Shown: positions 20,530-30,260, counted from the first letter of the stretch. The stretch: 38,238 bases of DNA from Microcaldota archaeon (GCA_021813025.1 JAKAME010000005.1:1-38238), one strand, 5' to 3'. The notes: generated by a model not told the origin, from the sequence alone. Translations and numbers: made by a program.

Positions 20530-20727
20530 ATGGGCGGAACAGGGTTTTGGATTGCGGGCTTGGCCTGCCTTGCCTTTGGCGGAGCCCTCTATTTCGGCTA
20601 TGCCGGCCTGCTGGAGGAGCCCCTGCGCCAAGTGGCTGGAGCGGCATACGGCCTGCTGCCGGCAGGGTTTGGAATACTGGGCTGCGCCCTGTGCGGGCTG
20701 GCTTTTATCGGCCAGACAGAGCCTTAG
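20530..20727 (+). CDS. 65-residue two-helix membrane protein
   Basis: Two hydrophobic helices (about residues 6-26 and 40-60) joined by a short polar loop (LLEEPLRQVAG), ending in GQTEP. No family is recognised. ATG 20530 is at leaderless distance from a TATA box; the frame also opens upstream at TTG 20518. It sits between divergent pelA and co-directional ABCE1. ABCE1 has its own TATA box and leader, so co-transcription is uncertain. A link to ribosome rescue at the membrane would be guesswork. Confidence 0.55.
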   Translation: MGGTGFWIAGLACLAFGGALYFGYAGLLEEPLRQVAGAAYGLLPAGFGILGCALCGLAFIGQTEP

Positions 20728-20743
20728 GCGGGGCGGGCTAAGC

Positions 20744-20752
20744 ATTAAATAC
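20744..20752 (+). promoter_or_regulatory. TATA box of the ABCE1 gene
   Basis: ATTAAATAC predicts a transcription start near 20773 and a leader of about 25 nt with AGGTG at 20785-20789. Confidence 0.5.
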
Positions 20753-20797
20753 GCCGAAAAACACAAGTTTAACAGCATATACTTAGGTGTATAGCTT

Positions 20798-22567
20798 ATG
20801 CCCCGAATCGCAATAATTGACAGAGACAAGTGCATCAAGGAGAAATGCGGCTACGTCTGCATGAAGGTTTGCCCCGGAGTGCAGATGGGCGACGATACGG
20901 TGACGGTTGACAAGGACGGCTTTCCGGTCATTTCCGAGCAGCTGTGCACAGGCTGCGGCATCTGCCCCAAGAAATGCCCGGTGGACTGCATCACCATCAT
21001 CAATCTGGCCGAAGAGATAGGCACGCCAATCCACCAGTTCGGAGTGAACGAGTTCAGGCTTCATGGCCTGCCCCTGCCGCAAAAAGGGGTGGTTGGCCTC
21101 ATAGGAAAGAACGGAATCGGAAAAAGCACGGCGCTGAAAATATTGGCTGCAAACATCATGCCCAATTTGGGAAAATACAACAGCCCGCCCGACATTAAAG
21201 AATTGGTTGCCTCGCTTCCGCGCGAAACAGGCACTTACATTTCCTCATTAGTTGGCAAGAAAGTGAAAATTTCGCTAAAGCCGCAGAATGTTGACAAAAT
21301 CCCCACAGCCACGCGCGGCAAAGTGAAGGATTTGCTAAAAGCAGTGGATGAGCGCGGGGCGCTAAAGAGAGCGACAGGGCTTTTCGAGCTGGAGGGCATG
21401 ATGGACAAGGAGCTGCGCCACCTCTCAGGAGGGGAATTGCAGCGCGTGGCCATTGCCGCCTCGTGGTGCAAGGACGCTGACCTTTACTATTTCGACGAGC
21501 CTGCCTCCTACCTTGACATTGAGCAGCGCCTGCGCGCTGCGCAGGCCATCAAGGAGCTGGCGAAGGAGAAGAACGTCATTGTGGTGGAGCATGACTTGGC
21601 CCTGTTCGATTATCTCTCTGATTATGTGCATGTTTTCTACGGGCAGGAGAACGCATACGGCGTGGTGTCTGGGGTGAAAAACACGCGTACTGGCATCAAC
21701 CAGTATTTGGGCGGATTTCTCAAAGAGGAGAACACCCGCTTCCGCGACCATGAAATCAATTTCGCGCGCACTGTGTCGGCAGGCAAAAGCAAGAGCCGCG
21801 TATCATTGCGCTATCCTGCGCTGGAAAAGAGGCTGGAGGGCTTCTCGTTCTCTGCAAAAGCTGGAGAGCTGCACGAGGGGGAAGTTGTCGGAATAATGGG
21901 CAGGAATGCGATTGGAAAATCGCTTTTCGTGAAAATGCTGGCAGGAGTGGAAAAGAACGAGAGCGGAGAGGAGCTGGAGCAGGCGCTGAAGGTTTCTTAC
22001 AAGCCGCAGTATGTGAAAGCCCTGCCCGGACTCACTATTGCCGCCCTGTTTGCGCAGTCGAAACTGGAGCCTGCATTTTTCGAGGAAGCCTCGCGCAAAT
22101 TGAATGTGACATCGCTTATGGAAAACGAGCTGGAGCACCTGTCTGGCGGGGAATTGCAGCGCGTGGCCATTGTGCTGGCTCTTTCGCAGGAGGCAGAGCT
22201 TTATTTGCTGGATGAGCCTTCCGCATTCTTGGATGTGGAGCAAAGGCTGCATTTGGCTGGCCTGCTGCAGAGGCTGATTCAGAATTCGGGAAGAATGGCC
22301 ATGGTGGTTGACCATGACCTGGTGTTTCTGGACGCGATTTCTTCCCGCGTCATGGTGTTTGAGGGCGAGCCGGGCGTGCGCGGGCAGGCTGGCGCGCCTG
22401 CCGACAAGCGGGCCGGGCTTAACGCATTCTTGAAGCAGATGAACATCACGCTGAGGCGTGACCCGGATACCGGAAGGCCGAGGATAAACAAACCCGACTC
22501 GGCTCTTGACAGGGAGCAGAAAGAGGCAGGGGAATACTATTACTACGACTCGAAGGCAGGGGAATAG
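20798..22567 (+). CDS. Ribosome recycling ATPase ABCE1 (Rli1)
   Basis: It splits 70S ribosomes after termination or Pelota-led rescue and stays on the 30S subunit. The N-terminal ferredoxin-like domain has eight cysteines for two 4Fe-4S clusters (Cys12, 17, 21, 25 and Cys50, 53, 56, 60). Two ABC domains follow, each with Walker A (GKNGIGKST near 108; GRNAIGKSL near 370), LSGGELQRV signatures, and Walker B ending DEP. Length is 589 residues, normal. All ATPase motifs are intact. Start ATG 20798 is supported by AGGTG 8 nt upstream. pelA, its functional partner, lies just beyond the small membrane gene on the other strand. Confidence 0.97.
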   Translation: MPRIAIIDRDKCIKEKCGYVCMKVCPGVQMGDDTVTVDKDGFPVISEQLCTGCGICPKKCPVDCITIINLAEEIGTPIHQFGVNEFRLHGLPLPQKGVVGLIGKNGIGKSTALKILAANIMPNLGKYNSPPDIKELVASLPRETGTYISSLVGKKVKISLKPQNVDKIPTATRGKVKDLLKAVDERGALKRATGLFELEGMMDKELRHLSGGELQRVAIAASWCKDADLYYFDEPASYLDIEQRLRAAQAIKELAKEKNVIVVEHDLALFDYLSDYVHVFYGQENAYGVVSGVKNTRTGINQYLGGFLKEENTRFRDHEINFARTVSAGKSKSRVSLRYPALEKRLEGFSFSAKAGELHEGEVVGIMGRNAIGKSLFVKMLAGVEKNESGEELEQALKVSYKPQYVKALPGLTIAALFAQSKLEPAFFEEASRKLNVTSLMENELEHLSGGELQRVAIVLALSQEAELYLLDEPSAFLDVEQRLHLAGLLQRLIQNSGRMAMVVDHDLVFLDAISSRVMVFEGEPGVRGQAGAPADKRAGLNAFLKQMNITLRRDPDTGRPRINKPDSALDREQKEAGEYYYYDSKAGE

Positions 22568-22598
22568 ATAAGAAAAGAAACCGCGCCCACTCATGATT

Positions 22599-23831
22599 CT
22601 AGAAAACGGTGTTCCACGGCTGAGTGAAGGGGTTGACATACATGCCGTCGAACATTGGCGGGATGTAACCGTTCTTTTTGTAGGCCACGATGAACTTGTC
22701 GGCCTTGACGCACTCGAAAATGCCCTCGTCCTTGAGATGGAGGTTCTGGTTGATGTAATCCATCCGCTGCCCATAGCTGGCCTTTGCCTCGGAGTCCAGC
22801 ATGAAGAATTCAAGGATTTTTGCCATTGAGTTCTCGCTGTGCGCCCAGTGGCGGGTTTGAGTGGCCAGAAATTCGAAGCGCGCGTCCGGCAGACTTGAGG
22901 TCAGCTTCATGGCGAATCCGTTGATGTCGTCATTCGTTCCGCCCAGCGCCTCGATGATGTTTGCCACTTCGTTTGGCGCGTTGAACAGCGCGTCTCCGTG
23001 CACAAGTATTACCAGCGCGCCGCCGGGCTTGACCAGCTGATAAGCTTTGGTGGCCAGCTCCACCCACTGCTCGGGCGGGTGGAAGTAGAGCATGTGGTCG
23101 AGGCAGACGAGGTCGGCCTGCGGCAGCTCCTGCGACACGCGATAAACGCGGAAGGCGGAGGGGTCGACCGCGACCGGGAGCGTGGCGCGCACGACACAGG
23201 GGCCATCGACACTATCGGCCGAGAGCGCGCCATCTTGTATTGTCAGAAGCCTGGCCAGGCCCACCGTTACCGCAATATCGAAATCGGCTATGGTTCCGGC
23301 ATACTGCTCGTAATGGCCCTTCGGGAACTCGCCATACACCTGCGAGTATTTCACGTGAGGCTTGCAGGGGTCGTAGCCGTTGGAGATTTTGACGGCTTGG
23401 ATGAGGTTGTGCAGCGGGCCGGGCTTCTTGTTTTCGAATTTGCGCGAAAAGAGGCGGCCCAGAGTTTTGAGCGCGCCTTCGTTTCTGTCAACCAGTATGG
23501 CTTCCTTGAACTGCTCGGCCGCCAGCACGCTGGAGGAAAAGACTCCCTCCCCGCAGCCGATGCTCATGTAGGCCTTCGGCTTTTGCAGGGTTGGAACGAT
23601 ATGGCGGCGCACAAGCTCTGCGCCAACCTGCTTCTCGTCGCTGGAATGGTAGAAGGCGTGCAGCAAATCCATGAAGCCCGGCTCTTTGGACACGGTGTAG
23701 CCCCGCTCTGTGCCTGATTTGAGCTGGATGCCGAAAAGCACGCGCTCCAGCGCGCGCAGCTTCTGCGCGCTCAGGCGGGGCTGCTCGCTGACTGGCGGGG
23801 TTTTCCAGACAATTTGTGCAGTAGAGTTCAT
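22599..23831 (-). CDS. SAM-dependent methyltransferase-like protein
   Basis: 410 residues with a Rossmann-type methyltransferase fold in the middle: motif I reads SIGCGEG (90-96), followed by an acidic end of strand 2 (AILVDRNEGA), a later LVCLDHMLYFH and KPGGALVILVHGDA, the usual strand 4/5 region. The N-terminal 80 and C-terminal 120 residues are of no recognised type. The substrate is unknown. The start is ATG 23831, 25 bp from a strong TATA box, so leaderless; the open frame upstream of it is not used. It is convergent with ABCE1 (31 bases apart) and divergent from the giant gene. Confidence 0.8.
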   Translation of the reverse strand: MNSTAQIVWKTPPVSEQPRLSAQKLRALERVLFGIQLKSGTERGYTVSKEPGFMDLLHAFYHSSDEKQVGAELVRRHIVPTLQKPKAYMSIGCGEGVFSSSVLAAEQFKEAILVDRNEGALKTLGRLFSRKFENKKPGPLHNLIQAVKISNGYDPCKPHVKYSQVYGEFPKGHYEQYAGTIADFDIAVTVGLARLLTIQDGALSADSVDGPCVVRATLPVAVDPSAFRVYRVSQELPQADLVCLDHMLYFHPPEQWVELATKAYQLVKPGGALVILVHGDALFNAPNEVANIIEALGGTNDDINGFAMKLTSSLPDARFEFLATQTRHWAHSENSMAKILEFFMLDSEAKASYGQRMDYINQNLHLKDEGIFECVKADKFIVAYKKNGYIPPMFDGMYVNPFTQPWNTVF

Positions 23832-23850
23832 GGGCGTGTATGGGGTTGCA

Positions 23851-23860
23851 AGATATAAAA
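23851..23860 (-). promoter_or_regulatory. TATA box of the methyltransferase gene
   Basis: TTTTATATCT on the minus strand is centred 25 bp upstream of ATG 23831. Confidence 0.6.
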
Positions 23861-23937
23861 ATGTGTGGGGCGGGGCGGCAGATGCCAAAAATGCATTGCT
23901 GCATTTTTTCCAAAGCCCCAAAAACCAATCAAAAGCG

Positions 23938-23946
23938 CATATAAAC
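23938..23946 (+). promoter_or_regulatory. TATA box of the 1634-residue gene
   Basis: CATATAAAC is centred 28 bp upstream of ATG 23970, fitting a leaderless or near-leaderless mRNA. Confidence 0.55.
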
Positions 23947-23969
23947 ATTGCATTTTAGGATAATAGCCG

Positions 23970-26900
23970 ATGTTCGTCCTGCAGCTGAGCCGGTCGGATA
24001 CTTTCGCCAATATCTCCAGCCTGCCTGCTTCTTCCGAAATCAACCGCGAAGTGAAGCGCACAGGCGTTTTTCCAACCACTTTCGAGGGCGCGCGGGAAAA
24101 GCTTGAGGCTGCGAAGAAAATGCACAACTGGCGCATGGGCGCCATGGACGCGGCCAGCGGCATCACCTATTCAGAGCGCACAAGCGGGCAGAAAAGCTGG
24201 GACAAGCCAAGAGAGGAAATAGAGGCTGGCGGATACGGAAGCAGGCCGGGCATTTCGGTTGGAAGAAGCCCGGCAGCCGTCAAGCTTGAGGAGATGGGCT
24301 ACAAGGACGGCGAGCAGGAGCTTCTCAACCTCCAGCTGGACGAGCGCTTCCAAAAGGCGCATGCCGAGGCGTCAACAGCAATCGACGGGCTGAAGAGGAC
24401 TTATGACGGCGTCAAGAAACAGCTGGACAGCACAACGGACCCGGCCGGGCGCAGGAAGCTGCAGCTCCTCATGGATGATTTGGCTTATGCGGCCAACGTG
24501 GCGGCATCGGTGGTGCTCAAGGAGGAGGAGCGCTACACACTCTGGGGGGCGAAGGATGCGGCCAGAAAGGGCAGGTTCGAGCAGCAGGCAGGCAGGACGT
24601 CGCTCAGGGACATCTTCTACCAGCTGGTTGACGCCAATTCCTACTTGGCGCACGAAAGCTTGGCAGGCTTTTACAACGTCCAATACGACAGCGGCGGCAG
24701 GCCGGAATACCTCACCAATGCGGCGCACCCTGAGCTTGAGAAATATTATTCATACATAAATCTGGCCAAAGGAAGGATGGACTCGCTTGGCAAGGCCGGC
24801 CAGTATGAGAAGCTTGTGGAGAATTATGCCTACAACCTGGGGCAGTTCGAGGCCTATTTCAACAGGGCGGTGGAAAAAGAAACCTCGTGGTTTCAGTATT
24901 CCAAAAGCATACGCGAGGCCCCTACGGGCATTGAGAAAATCTGCGCCGTCGCCTCGCCTTTTGTTGAGGCGGCCAGCCCGGTGGTGGCCGCCCTCTCCAT
25001 GCTCTGGCCCCAGACGGCCATTTTGGGCTATTCTTATTTCAGCGCACAGTCAATCAAAAGCTTTCAGGAGGGGGACTATCTGCACGGGGGGCTCATGGCC
25101 CTCACGCTGGCCGCCCCCATATTCTCCAGCATGACCGGCTCAGGCTCTGCATTTGTGAGCACGGCCGGCAAGGTGGGCTCCGTTTCAAGCAAAGGGGCCG
25201 GCCTCTTCTTCATGGTCGACATCGGCTTCTCCACAGGCCGGCTGCTCATAGACGGCTCCAAATACGGCTTCAGCGTGGAGCAGATGGAGGAGCTGGGAAG
25301 CAGTTTGGGATTCATCGCCATGCCGGCAGTGGTGCACACGAGGCTTGCGAAAGTTGTTCCCAAGAAGGAGCCATATAATCCGGTTGAGGAAGCTCCCCTC
25401 GAACTGAAAGGGGGGGAAGCAACGTCGAAGATTAAACTCAAAATATTTGAAGGGGCTGACCAAAAGAATCGGCAAAGCAATGAGGAGATGTATTCCGAAG
25501 CCGAGGCCACCCTTAAAGACGGGCAAAAAATAAATATTGTCAGGGTAAAAAATACCTCAAACAAAAAGCAAATGCGGGTTTTTGATGGGATGTATTCCCT
25601 TCTTGAGAGAAATTTCAGGGAAAGTGAAATAGAATCAAAGGATGATTACCTGAATTTCATCCAAGATGCGTATTCTGACAATTTCTTTGTGAATGTGGCA
25701 TACGATTTGAACGGCAGGGTAATCGGCGTCGGCACCTACAGCTATCTCGGAAAAATCAGCTCGATAATGGGAAATGTCATTGCCGTGGACCCCGGCTACA
25801 GAAATCTTGGGCTTGGCCAGGCCCTTCTTGACTTTCGGGACGTGCAGGCCTCAAAGCATGCAAAGAACCTTGGTTCGGAAATAAAATACGCGATTGCGGA
25901 GATAGACCTTCCAAATGCGGGCTATGACCCCCCTGGCCTGGTTAGCGGGCGCCTTAAATTCCATACTGAGGCAACAAATGTCAGATTTGTCAAAACAGAT
26001 GGGGGAGGGCCACTTGTATACATAATGCCCGATATGCAGGCGTATTTTGAGAACCCGTCCGCAGGCAAGGCGGATGAATGGCTCATTTTTGCAATCAGAA
26101 AATATGACGGAGGGAACAAAATCAGCGGTAAGGAAATCTATCCGCTGTTAAAATACTATTACATTGATTATCTTGGCATAGAATGCGGATTTGACATGCA
26201 GCATATGCGCCAGTACTTTATACAAACCCTTAATGCGAATTTCTCGCTTAACATCCCGCCGGGTGCATCAGAAAAGAAGGTGGAAAGGATATTCAACAAA
26301 AATGCCTCTTCGAGACAATTCGAATTCACAAAGCCTGCTGATTGGATTGAGAAGGATATAGAAGTTCGTGAGATAGAGCCTCTTACTCGTCGCGGAAAGC
26401 GGAGCGCCTCACCCGAAGCGAAAAAGACGAAAGCAGAAACACAAACCAAGAAAACCTGGCCGGAACAGCTTGCGCCAGACAACCTGAATCCGGACGCCAG
26501 AAAACAGAAGTACAGGATTGAATCCAATAAAAAAATCATGACATGGGAGGAATTCAAGGAGGAATATTACAAGTTTAGGGATGACTTTTATTCAAGGCAC
26601 GATAGGAACGAAATAAGGCTTCCGGAAAAATTCGTTAACAGCCTGCGAAACAGGAAAGCGTTGTGGAGTTTTGTCAAGGAATACGACGGCGGGCTTCCTG
26701 CCATAAGGAAAAGGCTTACCAAAGAGGCTGCCCAAGCCACGCTGGAGACAAAACCTATCCAAAAACACGAAACCTTCTCGCAGGAAGGTTATGATTTCCT
26801 ATTCGGCCGCATTGCACATCCCCTATTCGATATCACTGAGCCGCAAACAGGCCTTATTTATAGAGAACTCCAGAATGAAGTCGGACCGCAAGCAATCTCT

Positions 26901-28874
26901 CGGGATATAACTAGCTGGACCGAGATTCAGACGACCGTTCTCAATCACGTCTCTAAATATGGCGACAATGCACTGATTGTTATCGAAGGCGCGGCGCCCC
27001 ATATCTGGGGGGCCATTCCGATGCTGGAAAAGGAAGCTGGATGCAAGTACATCCAAGCGCCGACCCTTGCGCTTGCATTGAACAAAGGCTTGGGAGATGC
27101 CATCGGCAAGGTTGACCCGGAAAGACTCGCTGTTCAGATGACCCGGGACCTGGGAGTCGTGAAATATCTGGGCGCGAGAGATATCGAACATTTCATCAAC
27201 GAGCGCAATGCAGGCACCCAGAACCGAAATCTAATCATCGGAATGGAGGAGACGGGTTTGCATGGGCTATACACTACTGAGCATGCTGCCGGACCATATG
27301 AGGACATAATCAAGTACGTGCGAGAATATAGCCCGAAGAGCGTTTTGTATATCCATGAAGACCTTAATGTCGAGAACATAAAAAGCGGGCTAAACCGGTA
27401 TAAGGAGACTGGCCAGCTTGGGTCAGGTTGGTCGATTCTTCCACGCGACAAGTTTTTGGCGACTGCGATCGACCTTGGCGTTCCTGTTGAGTTTGGGGCG
27501 TTCGGTTTTCTGGACCGGCAAAATCTGCAAAACGCATTCGGAGTGTCCAGTTTGTTTGGATGGCAAAAATTCCCGTATACATATGCTTCAATGAAGGTAA
27601 AGGCAGAAACAAAAACCGGGGAGACAGCGCCCAAAGTCCGCATGGAGGAGCCGCAAGGCGCAAAAGACAATGCGGAAGCCTCCCAGCGAGGCAAGCCTCG
27701 CGGCATGGTCGGCGGCACGGCGTTCACGCGGCAGGAGCCGGTTCGCCTCGATGTTCCGGGCTTGGGGCCGAAAACAGAGCCAGTGAAAACGCAGGGGGAT
27801 TTTGTAAGGCAGGCCGAACGGCAGGTGAAAGAGCTGGAGAGGCTGGCCGGCAGCGTCTCCGCCCGCATGAGCGAGCTGGACGTCAGGCCGAACGAAAAGC
27901 TGCAGAACTGCCTGGAAGAGATTAACCGCCTGCTGTTTGACATCAAGTTTGACGTCCAAAAATGGAAGTATGGCCGCAGCTACGTCAGCGTCAGCGAAAT
28001 GCCGCCCGATTTCGCTCCCGTCGTCAAGGACGTGGGCCTGCTGGCCCTGAACTCGGCGCGGGCAGTGCAGGAGCTGAAAGTTCTGGCATCCAAAAAGCCG
28101 GGAGCATGGGGCGTGGGCGAACTGGAGGCGGTCGGGCGGGGGCTGCAGAACCTCTATGCAGCAGCCAATACGGGGAAGGGCCTGCCGCTGGAAGTCAAGC
28201 TTCCCCCGATTCAGAAGACCGTCATCCCGACCGCCGCCTCAAGCGCAGGCCCCAAGCAGAAGGAGGTCCAGTATTGGGAAAAAAGGGCGTTTGAGCTTGG
28301 CCAGCCGATTGAGGTTATCAACGAGAAGCGCGCCGAGCGCTCGTGGCAGCCGCTGAAAGTTGAAATGAAGATGAAGGAGGGCAAGCTGGTGCCTGAACTG
28401 GTGCAGGATGAATCGTATACCTTGATGGTTGGCGGAACGGCATACGGGCCGGGCCGGCCGGTCAGGCCCGGCATCTGGGTAAAGAATCCGAATGTGGAGG
28501 CCGCGCCCCGCTCGTGGGAATTCGGGCCAGACAACTGGGTGGTGGACGGCCCGGACGGGAGGGCATACATCCACAGCACCGAATTCGCCGACCGGCCGCG
28601 GGTGTTGAGGCCGGACGGAACCGCGGTCTGGTATGAAAACGCGTCAAAAGTATACAGCGGGGCGTATGCCCAGCTCACGAAAACGCTGGTGGGCGGGCAA
28701 AAGTTCGTGGTGGCCCCCATCGAGGAGGGATTCCGGCTGTATGTGCCCGAAAGGCTGATTCCGGGCTTGCGCGCAAGATTCGGCTATTATCAGGAGTATG
28801 TGATGAAGGATGGCGCGCTGGTCGGAACCGGCCGGCGAATGGCGGCCGGCGAACTGGGAAAGCCGGGGAAATGA
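23970..28874 (+). CDS. Giant mosaic protein with GNAT-like domain
   Basis: 1634 residues, no signal peptide. Residues 1-320 are polar and helical; about 325-390 hold hydrophobic helices (SPVVAALSMLWPQTAILGY; GGLMALTLAAPIFSSM). A GNAT-like acetyltransferase domain spans about 560-680 with motif A as VDPGYRNLGLGQALLDF. Residues about 940-1200 look like another folded domain (NALIVIEGAAPHIWGAIP) that I cannot name. The C-terminal 400 residues are helical, then beta-rich. DNA for about residues 487-1207 is much more AT-rich (33-40% GC in sampled lines) than both ends (63-73%). MVGGTA recurs near residues 1245 and 1486. It may be a polymorphic or effector-like protein, but that is inference. Confidence 0.8.
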   Translation: MFVLQLSRSDTFANISSLPASSEINREVKRTGVFPTTFEGAREKLEAAKKMHNWRMGAMDAASGITYSERTSGQKSWDKPREEIEAGGYGSRPGISVGRSPAAVKLEEMGYKDGEQELLNLQLDERFQKAHAEASTAIDGLKRTYDGVKKQLDSTTDPAGRRKLQLLMDDLAYAANVAASVVLKEEERYTLWGAKDAARKGRFEQQAGRTSLRDIFYQLVDANSYLAHESLAGFYNVQYDSGGRPEYLTNAAHPELEKYYSYINLAKGRMDSLGKAGQYEKLVENYAYNLGQFEAYFNRAVEKETSWFQYSKSIREAPTGIEKICAVASPFVEAASPVVAALSMLWPQTAILGYSYFSAQSIKSFQEGDYLHGGLMALTLAAPIFSSMTGSGSAFVSTAGKVGSVSSKGAGLFFMVDIGFSTGRLLIDGSKYGFSVEQMEELGSSLGFIAMPAVVHTRLAKVVPKKEPYNPVEEAPLELKGGEATSKIKLKIFEGADQKNRQSNEEMYSEAEATLKDGQKINIVRVKNTSNKKQMRVFDGMYSLLERNFRESEIESKDDYLNFIQDAYSDNFFVNVAYDLNGRVIGVGTYSYLGKISSIMGNVIAVDPGYRNLGLGQALLDFRDVQASKHAKNLGSEIKYAIAEIDLPNAGYDPPGLVSGRLKFHTEATNVRFVKTDGGGPLVYIMPDMQAYFENPSAGKADEWLIFAIRKYDGGNKISGKEIYPLLKYYYIDYLGIECGFDMQHMRQYFIQTLNANFSLNIPPGASEKKVERIFNKNASSRQFEFTKPADWIEKDIEVREIEPLTRRGKRSASPEAKKTKAETQTKKTWPEQLAPDNLNPDARKQKYRIESNKKIMTWEEFKEEYYKFRDDFYSRHDRNEIRLPEKFVNSLRNRKALWSFVKEYDGGLPAIRKRLTKEAAQATLETKPIQKHETFSQEGYDFLFGRIAHPLFDITEPQTGLIYRELQNEVGPQAISRDITSWTEIQTTVLNHVSKYGDNALIVIEGAAPHIWGAIPMLEKEAGCKYIQAPTLALALNKGLGDAIGKVDPERLAVQMTRDLGVVKYLGARDIEHFINERNAGTQNRNLIIGMEETGLHGLYTTEHAAGPYEDIIKYVREYSPKSVLYIHEDLNVENIKSGLNRYKETGQLGSGWSILPRDKFLATAIDLGVPVEFGAFGFLDRQNLQNAFGVSSLFGWQKFPYTYASMKVKAETKTGETAPKVRMEEPQGAKDNAEASQRGKPRGMVGGTAFTRQEPVRLDVPGLGPKTEPVKTQGDFVRQAERQVKELERLAGSVSARMSELDVRPNEKLQNCLEEINRLLFDIKFDVQKWKYGRSYVSVSEMPPDFAPVVKDVGLLALNSARAVQELKVLASKKPGAWGVGELEAVGRGLQNLYAAANTGKGLPLEVKLPPIQKTVIPTAASSAGPKQKEVQYWEKRAFELGQPIEVINEKRAERSWQPLKVEMKMKEGKLVPELVQDESYTLMVGGTAYGPGRPVRPGIWVKNPNVEAAPRSWEFGPDNWVVDGPDGRAYIHSTEFADRPRVLRPDGTAVWYENASKVYSGAYAQLTKTLVGGQKFVVAPIEEGFRLYVPERLIPGLRARFGYYQEYVMKDGALVGTGRRMAAGELGKPGK

Positions 28875-28982
28875 GGCAGGGAACGGAAGAAAGGGCGCGT
28901 CGTTGCCGATTTTCATTTTTCGTGTTTCTTTTCCGCCCCTTTGCAAAAACCCCCGGTTTCCCACGTCGGAGCGGGATATGCC

Positions 28983-28991
28983 TATTTATAC
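28983..28991 (+). promoter_or_regulatory. TATA box of the first ftsZ
   Basis: TATTTATAC predicts transcription from about 29012, giving a 15-nt leader with AGGTGG just before ATG 29027. Confidence 0.55.
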
Positions 28992-29026
28992 CTAATCCCC
29001 GATTGCACGCCTGACAGGTGGATATA

Positions 29027-30100
29027 ATGGAAAGTTTGGTGAAATCCGTCCTGGGTGAGCAAGAGCCAGCTCGTGAAGCAACAAATGATTTTGGCTCGGA
29101 CCAGATTAGGATTTGCGTGGTAGGTGTCGGAGGCGGTGGCAACAACACCATCAACCGGCTCATACGCTCGGGCGTGAAGGGATGCGACCTGCTCGCGGTA
29201 AACACCGACAGGCAGCACCTCAACATGATACACGAGAAGGCCAAGAAGGTGCTCATAGGAAAGAGCATCACAAAGGGCCTGGGAGCGGGCGGCTACCCTG
29301 AGACCGGCGCGAAGTCGGCCGAGGTGGACCGCGGGCTTCTTGAGAAGGAGCTTGAAGGCTCGCATCTCGTGTTCATCTGCGCGGGCATGGGCGGCGGAAC
29401 GGGAACCGGCGCTGCGCCGGTGATTGCCGAAATCGCCAAGGAGCAGGGCGCTATTACCGTAGCTATGGTGACATACCCCTTCAACCTCGAGCGCGCGCGG
29501 CGCGCCAAGGCCGATGAGGGCATCCAGAAGCTGCGCAAGACTGTTGATTCGGTCATCGTGCTGGACAACAACCGCCTTGTGAAGCTCGTGCCGAACCTGC
29601 CTATGAACGAAGCATTCGCGGTTGCGGATGAAATCCTGGCCAAGGCCGTAGGAGGCCTGGTCTGGACCATCACCCAGCCTTCCCTGATTAACATTGACTT
29701 CGCGGACGTGCGGGCCATTGTGACGGGCGGAGGCGTGGGCTTCATTGCCGTGGGCGAGGGCAAGGGCACGGACAAGGTCCGCGCCGCTGCAGAGGGCGTG
29801 CTCAAGAACCGCCTCCTCGACGTGGAATTCGACGGAGCCAACGGGGCCCTCATCCACATCTCGGGCGGAGCTGACCTGACGCTGGGCGATGCCATCAAGG
29901 CCGGTGAGATAATCACCGAGAAGATGGACGCGCAGGCAAACGTCAAGTGGGGCGCAAGGCTTATCCCCGGCTACGACGGCAAGCTGGAAATCGTCGCGAT
30001 TGTCACGGGCGTCAAGGGCGCCAACGTGTTCGGAGCCTCGACAGAGGAGCCGGTTCGCGCGAGCGCATCCAGCTACAGCGACATCGAGATAATCGGGTAG
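29027..30100 (+). CDS. ftsZ1: Cell division GTPase FtsZ, paralogue 1
   Basis: Tubulin-like GTPase that forms the division ring. GVGGGGNNT is at about 33-41, VNTDRQHL at 58-65, the tubulin signature GMGGGTGTGAAPV at about 120-132, and the T7 loop NIDFADV supplies the catalytic acids, so it should polymerise and hydrolyse GTP. Length is 357 residues. It ends in SSYSDIEIIG, a short C-terminal peptide that may bind anchor proteins. Start ATG 29027 follows AGGTGG (29016-29021); the GTG at 29018 overlaps that site. A second ftsZ lies 1.1 kb downstream. The paralogue number is my guess. Confidence 0.96.
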   Translation: MESLVKSVLGEQEPAREATNDFGSDQIRICVVGVGGGGNNTINRLIRSGVKGCDLLAVNTDRQHLNMIHEKAKKVLIGKSITKGLGAGGYPETGAKSAEVDRGLLEKELEGSHLVFICAGMGGGTGTGAAPVIAEIAKEQGAITVAMVTYPFNLERARRAKADEGIQKLRKTVDSVIVLDNNRLVKLVPNLPMNEAFAVADEILAKAVGGLVWTITQPSLINIDFADVRAIVTGGGVGFIAVGEGKGTDKVRAAAEGVLKNRLLDVEFDGANGALIHISGGADLTLGDAIKAGEIITEKMDAQANVKWGARLIPGYDGKLEIVAIVTGVKGANVFGASTEEPVRASASSYSDIEIIG

Positions 30101-30107
30101 AAATATC

Positions 30108-30260
30108 CGGTTTTTTCCTTTTTTATTTTTATTTTCATTTGCCTAGTTCCTCTGCCGGATTTTATTCCAGTTTTTCCTTTTCGTTTTCCGGTTTTTTCCT
30201 TTTCGTTTTCCGGTTTTTGCTTTAATTTCCTGTTTTTCATTTTCTCTTTCCTGTTTTTTG
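30108..30260 (+). terminator. Long T-rich tract after ftsZ1
   Basis: About 150 bases of almost pure pyrimidine with many runs of four to six T follow the stop codon. This is a strong candidate for T-tract termination by archaeal RNA polymerase. Confidence 0.55.
30171..30213. repeat. Tandem 21-nt repeat within the T-rich tract
   Basis: TTTTTCCTTTTCGTTTTCCG plus a final G occurs at 30171-30191 and again at 30193-30213, one base apart. The CCTTTTCGTTTT core recurs in other T-rich tracts of the window. Confidence 0.5.

Noticed and set aside
21803..22813. Long minus-strand frame of 336 codons antisense to ABCE1
   Set aside because: It lies opposite a certain ABCE1 gene, has no promoter or family motif, and reflects codon bias of the GC-rich sense strand.
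30171..30213. Tandem repeat as a CRISPR remnant
   Set aside because: Two units with a one-base gap and low complexity; there are no spacers and no cas genes in the window.
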